From the NCBI GenBank assembly GCA_030067055.1, contig JASJAL010000399.1:1-7192 (forward strand): a DNA stretch of 7,192 nt. Reading direction: 5' to 3'. The position numbers and the translations under genes are program-made. The notes under the pieces are model-generated. The model saw nothing but the letters and a program-made list of their open reading frames with translations. It was not told where the DNA came from and ran no database searches. This DNA is from Kiloniellales bacterium. GTDB taxonomy: Bacteria > Pseudomonadota > Alphaproteobacteria > Kiloniellales > JAKSBE01. This document shows, in pieces, positions 1 through 5,660 of this stretch; position 1 is the stretch's first letter; each line of letters starts with the position of its first letter.

Positions 1-507
1 CACGCGCCCTTTCCCTGCGACATGGCGCCCTTCGGCCGGCAGTGGTTCTCGCTGCAGGAGCGCACCCTCGAGACCATGCTGGGCGGGGTGCGCATGGCGG
101 CGCCGATCCTCGACGGCTTCCTGGATGCCGAACTGGAGAAGGCGGGCCTGACCGCCGAGCGTCTGGCCCTGGTCGGCTTCTCCCAGGGGACCATGATGGC
201 GCTGCACGTCGGGCTAAGGCGCGAGGCCGGTCCCGGCGCCATCGTCGGCTTCTCCGGCGCGCTGCTGGCGCCCGAGTTGCTGCCCGAGGAGATCAGGAGC
301 CGGCCGCCGGTGCTGCTGGTCCACGGCGCGGCCGACGAGGTCGTCCCGGCCCAGAGCTTGCCGGCCGCGGTGGCGGCGCTGGAGGCAAATCAGGTGCCGG
401 TCACCCACGAGCTTCGCCCCGGCCTCGGCCACTCCATCGACGAGCGCGGCCTGCAGCTCGCCATGGGTTTCCTGGCGGAGACCTTTGCGGCCGTGCCCTC
501 GGAATGA
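1..507 (+). CDS. Alpha/beta-hydrolase, phospholipase/carboxylesterase family (5' partial)
   Basis: This is a serine hydrolase of the small cytosolic phospholipase/carboxylesterase family (Abhydrolase_2; YpfH or lysophospholipase-like), which cleaves carboxylic esters; the natural substrate cannot be told. The reading frame is open from base 1, and the residues before the first ATG at 22 (ending PCDMAPFGRQWF) are typical family sequence. The true start therefore lies upstream of the window, and the ATG at 22 should not be used. The nucleophile elbow GFSQG is encoded at 175-189 (Ser codon 181-183). The acid is the Asp in GAADEVVP (codon 334-336) and the base is the His in GLGHSID (codon 430-432), so the catalytic triad is complete. 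About 168 residues are visible of a family length near 220. The stop at 505-507 overlaps the start of the next small ORF as ATGA, which suggests a translationally coupled operon. Family assignment is secure; the substrate is not known. Confidence 0.93.
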   Translation, partial: HAPFPCDMAPFGRQWFSLQERTLETMLGGVRMAAPILDGFLDAELEKAGLTAERLALVGFSQGTMMALHVGLRREAGPGAIVGFSGALLAPELLPEEIRSRPPVLLVHGAADEVVPAQSLPAAVAALEANQVPVTHELRPGLGHSIDERGLQLAMGFLAETFAAVPSE

Positions 508-620
508 CCCTGGACCGGGCGTTCCTCGACAGGCTGCGCGTGGACTCTACAGGCTGGATCGATTGGGTCTCGGACACAGCGCCGAGACCCTTCGACCCGG
601 TTGAGGCGAATCCGCCGTGA
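504..620 (+). CDS. Possible 38-aa small protein, coupled at both ends
   Basis: I do not recognise this ORF. It begins with the ATG of an ATGA overlap with the hydrolase stop and ends with the TGA of a GTGA overlap with the downstream FrhB-like gene, so it exactly fills the gap between two real genes. Thirty-one of its 38 codons end in G or C, as expected for coding sequence here, though it also uses AGG, AGA and ACA. The product is soluble-looking, with no membrane segment or cysteine. It starts MTLDRAFLDRLRVD, has two Trp in GWIDWVSD, and ends proline-rich (PRPFDPVEANPP). There is no strong Shine-Dalgarno close to the ATG; the nearest GGAG is about 20 nt upstream, so translation would rely on reinitiation from the hydrolase. 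Alternatively the stretch is non-coding spacer and the overlaps are chance; a 38-codon frame is too short to prove by itself. Confidence 0.5.
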   Translation: MTLDRAFLDRLRVDSTGWIDWVSDTAPRPFDPVEANPP

Positions 621-1876
621 CGGCGAATGACGGCCTTCAGCGCATTGTCGATGAGGGCACGTGCATCGGCTGCGGTCTTTGCGCCGCGATGGTTCCGGAC
701 AAGCTAGAGATGAGCGTAGCCCCGAGCGGCTATCTGCGGCCGGCCAGCCGGCGTGCGCTCTCGGACGACGAGACGGCGGCCGTCTACGCCGTCTGTCCCG
801 GGGTGGTCGTGACCGGATTGCCGGAGCCGCTGGCCGAAGCGGCGCCGCATCAGGACGAGGTCTGGGGTCCGTACGTCAGGATCGACAGGGCCCATGCCGC
901 CGATCAGGAAACCCGGCACAAGGCCGCCACCGGTGGCGCCCTGACCGCGCTTTGCGACTATCTGCTCGCCAGCGGTATTGCGGCCGCCGTCCTCCACGTG
1001 GCGCCGGGCGGCGCGCGGCCCGCCTTCGGACAAGCCCATGTCAGCGAGACCCGCGAGGATCTGCTCGCCGGCGCCGGATCGCGCTACGGTCCGGCAGCGC
1101 CGCTGACCGCCCTCGGCGCGATGCTGGACCGCGGCGCGCCCTTCGCCCTGGTTGCCAAGCCTTGCGACATCTCCGCGGTCCGCCTGCTCGGGCGCAGCGA
1201 ACCGCGGGTCGGCGAGCTGATCACCCATTTCCTGACCCCGGTCTGCGGCGGGATCATGCCGCCCTTCGGCATGGACGCCTTCCTCGCGCGGCACGGGATC
1301 GACCCCGACGAGGTGGTGGCTGTCAGCTACCGCGGCGACGGCTGCCCGGGCCCCACGCGCTTCGTGCTGAAGAGCGGCGAGACGATCGAGAAGACCTACC
1401 TGGAGTTCTGGGGCACGGACGCCTCCCAGTGGCACCTGCCGTGGCGCTGCAAGATCTGCCCGGACGGGACCGGCGAGGCAGCGGACATCGCCGCGGCCGA
1501 CACCTGGCCGGGCGGCTCGCCCGCGCCGGAGGCTTTGGACGACGATCCGGGCAGCAACGCCGTCCTGGTCCGCACGCAGGCCGGCGCCGAGCTGCTTCGC
1601 GGCGCCGTCGACGCCGGCTACCTGGTCCTCGAAGGGAGCGCGACGCCGCGCGATCTGGACCACTGGCAGCCGCATCAGGTGCGCAAGAAGATCGCATCCG
1701 GGGCGCGCTTCGACGGCCTGCGCCGGGCCGGCCAGCTCGGCATCGAGACGATCGGGCTCAGGACGGAGAAACTGCGTGCGCGCATGGACGCGGAGACCGA
1801 CCGGCGGCAACTGCAAGGAACCCAGGCACGCATCGCGATCGGCAAGCACCGAGACGATTTCGGTACCTCCTCGTGA
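617..1876 (+). CDS. Coenzyme F420 hydrogenase/dehydrogenase beta-subunit (FrhB) family Fe-S flavoprotein
   Basis: This 419-aa protein belongs to the FrhB/FdhB family, whose members bind FAD and [4Fe-4S] clusters and pass electrons between ferredoxin-like donors and a cofactor or substrate. The N-terminus has a ferredoxin-like CIGCGLC (Cys16, 19, 22) plus Cys60 in VCPGV, giving four likely cluster ligands. The N-terminal FrhB domain follows, with KAATGGALTAL (about 102-112), GSRYGP (154-159) and AKPCDI (Cys183). The C-terminal domain has Cys210, YRGDGCPGPT (Cys243) and RCKICPDGTGEAADI (Cys278, Cys281), a typical second cluster region. The GTG at 617 is the first possible start after an in-frame TGA at 602-604. 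It has a GAGG at 603-606 and overlaps the upstream small-ORF stop as GTGA. Relatives include the chlorophyllide vinyl reductase BciB and F420-dependent enzymes. Nothing here indicates photosynthesis or F420 synthesis, so the substrate is left open. Confidence 0.9.
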   Translation: MTANDGLQRIVDEGTCIGCGLCAAMVPDKLEMSVAPSGYLRPASRRALSDDETAAVYAVCPGVVVTGLPEPLAEAAPHQDEVWGPYVRIDRAHAADQETRHKAATGGALTALCDYLLASGIAAAVLHVAPGGARPAFGQAHVSETREDLLAGAGSRYGPAAPLTALGAMLDRGAPFALVAKPCDISAVRLLGRSEPRVGELITHFLTPVCGGIMPPFGMDAFLARHGIDPDEVVAVSYRGDGCPGPTRFVLKSGETIEKTYLEFWGTDASQWHLPWRCKICPDGTGEAADIAAADTWPGGSPAPEALDDDPGSNAVLVRTQAGAELLRGAVDAGYLVLEGSATPRDLDHWQPHQVRKKIASGARFDGLRRAGQLGIETIGLRTEKLRARMDAETDRRQLQGTQARIAIGKHRDDFGTSS

Positions 1877-1905
1877 GCCGGCTTCACGGCCGATCGATCT
1901 AGGCG

Positions 1906-2658
1906 CTAGGCCGCCGCGCCGGAGGCAGTCAGCCGTTGCGAATGGAGCCGCTGATAGTGTGGCAGCACGATTTCGTAGATCTCCTTGACCCGGTCCGGCG
2001 CCTCAGCGATGTCGATGTAGTCGCGCGGCTGCGGCTTCAGTCCGTCGGAATCGCGGAGGTTGCCGTGCCAGGACCCGCCGTCGTACCAGCTCACCTCCTG
2101 GCGAGTCCCCGGTTCCCAGGACAGCGCCTCCGGCAGGAAGGGCAGGCCGACCGCCCGGCAATAGGCTTCGACGATGCCATGGGGATTCTCCAGCAGGTCG
2201 TCGCTATCGATCACCGGCGGCGCCTCGCCCTGCTGATCGCAAAGGCGATCGAAGAGCTGTCGCTGCTCGACGAAGCCGATCTCCTTCAGGACGAAATCGG
2301 GCCAGTGCTTGTACATCGAGGTCGCCACCTTGGCCGGATCGCGGATCAGGAAGCTGTGCGTGAAGTGGGAGAGAAAGTCGTCGGTCCAGATGTGCTCGAC
2401 GTAGTGCGGGAAGTCCTTCGAGAAAACCGGACCCTGGCGCGCCGCGGTCTTGAGCGTTTCCCAGACGCTCTCGAAGGTCAGCCCCGGCGTGCGCGGGCTG
2501 TCGGGCTTCAGCCGCGGCCACAGCGGTTCTTCGCCCTGGTACCAGGGCTCGCCGAAGGGCTCGTGAAAGCAGGTCAGGTCGCCGCGCATGCGCATCATCC
2601 ATTCGAAGGCCGTCGAGGTGGAACGCGGGGTTGCCCAAAGCACCAGGATCTTGTGCAT
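1906..2658 (-). CDS. Sulfotransferase-family protein
   Basis: This is a 250-aa cytosolic protein of the sulfotransferase fold, resembling the small bacterial sulfotransferase families that would move a sulfuryl group from PAPS to an alcohol or amine. The N-terminal strand-loop WATPRSTSTAF (residues 8-18) is the 5'-phosphosulfate-binding loop. KDFPHY (81-86) fits the following core segment, and FLIRDPAKVATSM (103-115) is the 3'-phosphate-binding segment. GLPFLPEALSWEPG (171-184) is the conserved C-terminal helix and loop. The ATG at 2656-2658 is preceded by AGGA (2668-2671), 9 nt away, which overlaps the TAG stop of the upstream racemase-like gene. The two genes lie 11 nt apart and must be co-transcribed. 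The acceptor is unknown; many proteins of this fold in alphaproteobacteria are uncharacterised. The gene is convergent with the FrhB-like gene, with 29 bp between the stops and no convincing terminator there. Confidence 0.88.
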   Translation of the reverse strand: MHKILVLWATPRSTSTAFEWMMRMRGDLTCFHEPFGEPWYQGEEPLWPRLKPDSPRTPGLTFESVWETLKTAARQGPVFSKDFPHYVEHIWTDDFLSHFTHSFLIRDPAKVATSMYKHWPDFVLKEIGFVEQRQLFDRLCDQQGEAPPVIDSDDLLENPHGIVEAYCRAVGLPFLPEALSWEPGTRQEVSWYDGGSWHGNLRDSDGLKPQPRDYIDIAEAPDRVKEIYEIVLPHYQRLHSQRLTASGAAA

Positions 2659-2667
2659 CGGCTCGTT

Positions 2668-2671
2668 TCCT
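2668..2671 (-). promoter_or_regulatory. Ribosome binding site of the sulfotransferase gene
   Basis: AGGA on the minus strand lies 9 nt before the ATG at 2658 and is fused to the TAG stop of the upstream gene (TAGGA). This arrangement favours coupled translation of the two genes. Confidence 0.6.
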
Positions 2672-3464
2672 AGCCGAGGGTCGAGAGCAGGTGGCCGTAG
2701 CCGGGCGCCGCGGTCAGCCCGAGGTGCTTCAGCATCGCCCAGTAGAGCGCAAAGTCGGAGGCGATCACGGGCTTGCCGCTCTGGCCCTCGATGCCGTCGA
2801 CCACCTGCAGCATCCGGAAGCCGGCGCCTGTTTGGACGATCGCATCGGCCATGGGCGCGCGCGCATGGGCGTCGAGCGCGGCGGCGGTCATGATGTGGTC
2901 GGGATAGTCCCAGAGGGTTTCCGCCTCGATCCGGAGCTTCTCCTCGTGGCTGGCGAGGATGCCCTGGTCGATCAGGTCGCCCGCCCAGAGGATCTCGAAG
3001 CCGGCGGCTTCGAGGTAGCCGTTGATCCCCCGGGACCAGTCTTCGCGGTAATAGCCGTTCGCCACCGTGATCCGCTTCGCGCCGATCTCCTGCAGGGCCT
3101 CGACGAGGCAGTGCCCCGCCATGAAGAAGCGGGCCCCGGCCTTGTCGGAGATATCGTCGCAGATGCGCCGGATGTCGTCGGGCGAGGTGCCGTTGCAGTG
3201 CACCCAGTTGGAGCCGACCTGTCCGATCGCCTGGCAGAAGGACCGCCCGAGGCAGATTGCCGATTCCTCCAGGACGCCGAAGTGCTGCGCGCGCTGCCCC
3301 AGCTCGTAGGCGTAGTCGGGGATGTGGTTGACCCGCTGCAGGATCCCGGTGCCCTTGGGCGCGATCTGCAGGAACTGCTGCGGGCTGTCGTCGAAGTACT
3401 GCGGCGTGGTGACGAAACCCGCATAGGCGCGATAGCGGCGATGGACGCTCTGGACCTCGGCCAT
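2670..3464 (-). CDS. Asp/Glu racemase superfamily protein (arylmalonate decarboxylase / maleate cis-trans isomerase-like)
   Basis: This 264-aa protein belongs to the Asp/Glu racemase superfamily, on the arylmalonate decarboxylase/maleate cis-trans isomerase branch, whose enzymes isomerise or decarboxylate small dicarboxylic acids in the cytosol. The two pseudo-symmetric halves are visible. The first has WVHCNGTSPDD (87-97, Cys90 and the GTS at 92-94). The second has the family segment EIGAKRITVANGYYREDW (126-143), AGFEILWAGDLIDQG (154-168), DAIVQTGAGFR (207-217) and KPVIASDFALYWAML (231-245). Members usually carry a cysteine in the DxxxxSCTxLR-type motif of the second half; here Gly213 appears to occupy that place, so the standard two-cysteine racemase chemistry looks unlikely. 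The start is fixed by AAGGGGAG (3469-3476), 4 nt before the ATG. It is the first gene of a two-gene operon with the sulfotransferase. The exact reaction is unknown. Confidence 0.85.
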   Translation of the reverse strand: MAEVQSVHRRYRAYAGFVTTPQYFDDSPQQFLQIAPKGTGILQRVNHIPDYAYELGQRAQHFGVLEESAICLGRSFCQAIGQVGSNWVHCNGTSPDDIRRICDDISDKAGARFFMAGHCLVEALQEIGAKRITVANGYYREDWSRGINGYLEAAGFEILWAGDLIDQGILASHEEKLRIEAETLWDYPDHIMTAAALDAHARAPMADAIVQTGAGFRMLQVVDGIEGQSGKPVIASDFALYWAMLKHLGLTAAPGYGHLLSTLG

Positions 3465-3468
3465 GGTT

Positions 3469-3476
3469 CTCCCCTT
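3469..3476 (-). promoter_or_regulatory. Strong ribosome binding site of the racemase-like gene
   Basis: AAGGGGAG on the minus strand ends 4 nt before the ATG at 3462-3464 and decides the start. It is the strongest Shine-Dalgarno seen in the window, fitting the first gene of an operon. Confidence 0.75.
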
Positions 3477-3549
3477 CGACCCGGCGGAACGCCGTCCGGA
3501 ATCAGACGATAGCCACGCCGGGCGTCATCTGGGAAGAGCAAGGTCCCCG

Positions 3550-3578
3550 AAAAACTGCGGGCCGGAAACCGGCGCCGC
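3550..3578 (-). terminator. Likely Rho-independent terminator after the beta-helix lipoprotein gene
   Basis: Read on the minus strand, a GC-rich stem (3557-3578) consists of GCCGG and CCGGC around a TTT loop, extended by four more pairs across a single-base bulge. It is followed after two bases by a run of five T (3550-3554). It lies about 90 nt beyond the lipoprotein stop and about 85 nt before the racemase-like start. It would therefore separate the two same-strand transcripts and imply a separate promoter for the racemase-sulfotransferase pair. The T run is short, so efficiency is uncertain. Confidence 0.6.
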
Positions 3579-3604
3579 CGATGAATGGGAAACCCTATTG
3601 CCCA

Positions 3605-3645
3605 CTCGGCCGCCGCCGGCGCGACTCTTGCCGGCGACGGCTGAG
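3605..3645 (-). other. Large imperfect inverted repeat (hairpin) downstream of the lipoprotein gene
   Basis: Arms 3605-3620 and 3630-3645 pair over 16 positions around a 9-nt loop. In the minus-strand RNA one position is a G-U pair and one is a mismatch. It begins 22 nt after the lipoprotein stop. No T run follows on either strand, so it is more likely an mRNA 3'-end stabiliser, or the first part of a tandem terminator with the hairpin at 3557-3578, than a terminator alone. Confidence 0.55.
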
Positions 3646-3667
3646 CAGGTACTGCCTTCCTATTTCG

Positions 3668-5434
3668 TTAGGGCCGGCCGAACTCGACCGCGCCGGGGTC
3701 GCAGCGGCTCTCGCCGTCGCCGTCGCCGTCGCTGGGCCGGGCGGCGGCGCGCTGATCCTTGTCGGCGCAGGCACCTTCGGCGGCGCCCTGGTCGATCAGC
3801 GAGACCGCGCTGCTGCCGACGATCTCCTTCAGGGCGTAGCTCGGCACGTTGCCCTCGTTGAGCTGCAGGACGTCCTCGATGCCGTAGCGGCCGGACAGCA
3901 GGTCCTTGCCGTAGCTGGAGACGATCTTGCAGTCGTTGCCCTGGCCGAAGGCATTGCCGCCGCCGCTGCTGGCGATCTCGCCGACGCAGTCCGATCCAGA
4001 CTCGGAGCGGTTCTCGGCGACGATGCTGTTGGTGATCTCGACCCGGCCCCGGGCCTCGATCCCGCCCGCCGCGTTCAGCGACTTGTTGAAGGCGATGGTG
4101 CTGCTGTTGAAGACTGCCTCGCCCGCGTTGACCAGGCCGCCGCCGGCGACCAGGGACTCGTTCTCGCCGACCGTGCTGTTGGTCAGTCGAAGCTGGGCGC
4201 CGGTCTCGTTGTAGAGGCCGCCGCCGAGGGGCGCGGTGTTGGCGCTGATCAGGCTTTCTTGCACCTCGAGGTAGGCTCCTTCGGCGTTGTAGATGCCGCC
4301 GGCGCGGCCGCGGCGCGGCTCGGCGCCCTCGTCGTCCGCCGACTTGGCGCTGGCCGAGGCGACCAGGTTGCGCTCGACGATCGAGCGGGTCACGACCAGG
4401 CGCCCGAAATTGGCGACGGCGCCTCCGGCACCGAGCTGCGGCGCGCCGCTGTCCTCGTCGAAGATCACCTGGTTCTCGCTGAGCCGGACCAGATCCATCC
4501 GCAGCGCGCCGCGATTGAGGATCCCGGCCCCGGGCCCGTCGACCGCAAGGCCGCGCGCGATCCGGAAGCTGCGGAACTCGACCCGCGGCCCCAGGCCGCC
4601 GCCCTGTTCCGGCTTGGCGTGGACCTCGAAGATCCGGAAGCGCTGGCCGGCCTCGACGCTGGGAACCTTGACGATACCGCTGCGCGGATCGCCGATGCCG
4701 AGGATCGTGACGTCGTCGGTGATGTCGAGATCGCCGACCTCGGCACGGGCCTCGCCGTCTTCCTCGGGCGTCTCGCCGTCCATGAGGCTCAACTCGTAGG
4801 TGCCGCGCCGCATCAGGATCAAATCGGGCCCGGCTAGCGCGTTGGCCTCCATCACCGCGGCGCGCAGCGAGCAGACCGCGTCCTCCTCGGCCGCGTCGGC
4901 ATCGGTCGCGCAGATGCCGTCGCCGGGGTCGGCGTCGACGGCATCTTCGACGTTGTCGACCGTGAAATGCCGCAGGAAGAACCGTTGGAAGCCTGCGCAG
5001 TCGATCGGCGGCTGGCCGGTCACCGGTATCTCGATCCTGCCCTCGGCAGGCGCGTCCACCTCCTCGATGATCCGGCGCCGGCCCTCGCGATACTCGGTGC
5101 TCACGACGAAGCGAAGGCTGGCGGTATCACTGCAGCGCGGCATGGGAATCGGCCCGCCGTAGACCCCGGCGCCCTCGTCGCTCAGCGGCACCCGGCCGGC
5201 CTGCCCGGCCACCTCGGCCTCGACGCTGTGGATGTCGGCCGGCGCCTCGCCGACGTCGAGGGCGACCTTGAGGTCGTAGATCGAGGCGGTATTGCGCCGC
5301 CAGGCGGCCGTGGCCTTCTTGACCTCCACCTGGAAAGCGGTGTCCGCGAGGGGATCGGGGCTCCCTCCGGTTTCCGCACAGCCGGCGAGGGCCAGCAGGG
5401 CAAGGGTTGCGATTGATGTCTGGCGGCGCAGCAT
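3668..5434 (-). CDS. CSLREA / right-handed beta-helix / choice-of-anchor-Q-type lipoprotein
   Basis: This is a predicted 588-aa outer-membrane lipoprotein. The ATG at 5432-5434 is chosen over an upstream in-frame ATG at 5494 because it has GGGAGGAT (5441-5448) in front and opens directly into a lipoprotein signal: MLRR, a hydrophobic core (about 8-17) and lipobox LAGC (Cys19), with Ala at +2. Residues about 25-155 form an unassigned, probably all-beta domain. FTVDNVEDAVDADPGDG (157-173) and CSLRAAVMEAN (188-198) match the CSLREA-type N-terminal module. Residues about 235-500 are beta-helix rungs rich in GGG[IL]xN. The C-terminus (LIDQG at 546-550, DQRAAARP at 560-567, CDPGAVEF at 578-585) resembles the choice-of-anchor-Q module. 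Such proteins are surface or secreted; binding or polysaccharide-related roles are suspected but unproven. No pectate-lyase catalytic signature is evident. The gene stands alone and is divergent from the DUF4139 gene. Confidence 0.88.
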   Translation of the reverse strand: MLRRQTSIATLALLALAGCAETGGSPDPLADTAFQVEVKKATAAWRRNTASIYDLKVALDVGEAPADIHSVEAEVAGQAGRVPLSDEGAGVYGGPIPMPRCSDTASLRFVVSTEYREGRRRIIEEVDAPAEGRIEIPVTGQPPIDCAGFQRFFLRHFTVDNVEDAVDADPGDGICATDADAAEEDAVCSLRAAVMEANALAGPDLILMRRGTYELSLMDGETPEEDGEARAEVGDLDITDDVTILGIGDPRSGIVKVPSVEAGQRFRIFEVHAKPEQGGGLGPRVEFRSFRIARGLAVDGPGAGILNRGALRMDLVRLSENQVIFDEDSGAPQLGAGGAVANFGRLVVTRSIVERNLVASASAKSADDEGAEPRRGRAGGIYNAEGAYLEVQESLISANTAPLGGGLYNETGAQLRLTNSTVGENESLVAGGGLVNAGEAVFNSSTIAFNKSLNAAGGIEARGRVEITNSIVAENRSESGSDCVGEIASSGGGNAFGQGNDCKIVSSYGKDLLSGRYGIEDVLQLNEGNVPSYALKEIVGSSAVSLIDQGAAEGACADKDQRAAARPSDGDGDGESRCDPGAVEFGRP

Positions 5435-5440
5435 GCAGGA

Positions 5441-5448
5441 ATCCTCCC
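5441..5448 (-). promoter_or_regulatory. Ribosome binding site deciding the lipoprotein start
   Basis: GGGAGGAT on the minus strand sits 6 nt before the ATG at 5432-5434. The alternative ATG at 5494 would put 20 polar and glycine-rich residues in front of the lipoprotein signal, so the downstream start is preferred. Confidence 0.75.
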
Positions 5449-5618
5449 AAGAACACCCGGCTGGACCGTATTCGCCCGGTCCGTTGCAGGTCATGACCCG
5501 GCGTGACGGCTGCCACCGCCTCGCCTTTGTCTTCCAATTCCCATCAACCTTAAAATTAGTTCATGGTTATCGCAAATATTGCACGAATTTATTGTTCTCA
5601 GCAACGCCGAATAACTTA

Positions 5619-5637
5619 GTTAATATTTATGGTTAAC
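5619..5637. promoter_or_regulatory. Dyad GTTAA-N9-TTAAC with TTAACCAT half-site; possible operator
   Basis: GTTAA and TTAAC form a 5-bp inverted repeat 9 nt apart. The right arm lies in ATGGTTAAC, the complement of TTAACCAT, which resembles the alphaproteobacterial CtrA half-site. The full CtrA site is TTAA-N7-TTAA, and the spacing here is N9, so the match is incomplete. A second, near-identical ATGGTTAT occurs at 5563-5570. Confidence 0.35.
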
Positions 5638-5660
5638 GGATGTTTTCTCAATGGTATGAA
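5633..5660 (+). promoter_or_regulatory. Candidate sigma70-type promoter for the DUF4139 gene
   Basis: TTAACG (5633-5638) and TATGAA (5655-5660) are 16 nt apart, and a TG one base before the -10 (5652-5653) gives an extended -10. The -35 overlaps the GTTAA/TTAAC dyad. The predicted leader would be about 260 nt. Only four of six bases match in each box, so this is a weak candidate. TTGTCT (5527-5532) with TAAAAT (5551-5556), 18 nt apart, is an alternative on the same strand. Confidence 0.3.

Noticed and set aside
42..503. Extending the small ORF that ends at 620 back to an ATG at 42 (192 aa)
   Set aside because: The extension lies wholly inside the hydrolase in another frame and reads as Arg/Gly/Ala-rich shadow sequence; only the part from the ATG at 504 is worth considering.
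704..1849. Long open frame on the minus strand opposite the FrhB-like gene
   Set aside because: It is a GC-rich antisense shadow with no family motif, while the plus frame has clear iron-sulfur and FrhB motifs.
1877..1913. Bidirectional terminator between the convergent FrhB-like and sulfotransferase genes
   Set aside because: Only a 5-bp stem with a 17-nt loop (CGGCC/GGCCG) and a short CTAG palindrome are present, with no T run on either strand.
2631..3512. Long plus-strand frame opposite the racemase-like gene
   Set aside because: The translation is Asp/Val/Arg-rich low-information sequence typical of antisense frames; the minus frame has recognisable domains and ribosome sites.
3711..3732. 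Short tandem GTCGCC-type repeat
   Set aside because: It is explained by the Asp-Gly-Asp-Gly-Asp-Gly coding near the lipoprotein C-terminus and is not an independent repeat element.
3581..4837. 418-codon plus-strand frame opposite the beta-helix lipoprotein
   Set aside because: It is an Ala/Asp/Leu-rich shadow with no signal peptide or motif; the minus frame carries a lipobox and the CSLREA and beta-helix features.
5527..5556. TTGTCT-N18-TAAAAT as the main promoter of the DUF4139 gene
   Set aside because: The boxes are fair, but it would give a leader of about 365 nt, and the extended -10 at 5652-5660 lies closer; it is kept only as an alternative.
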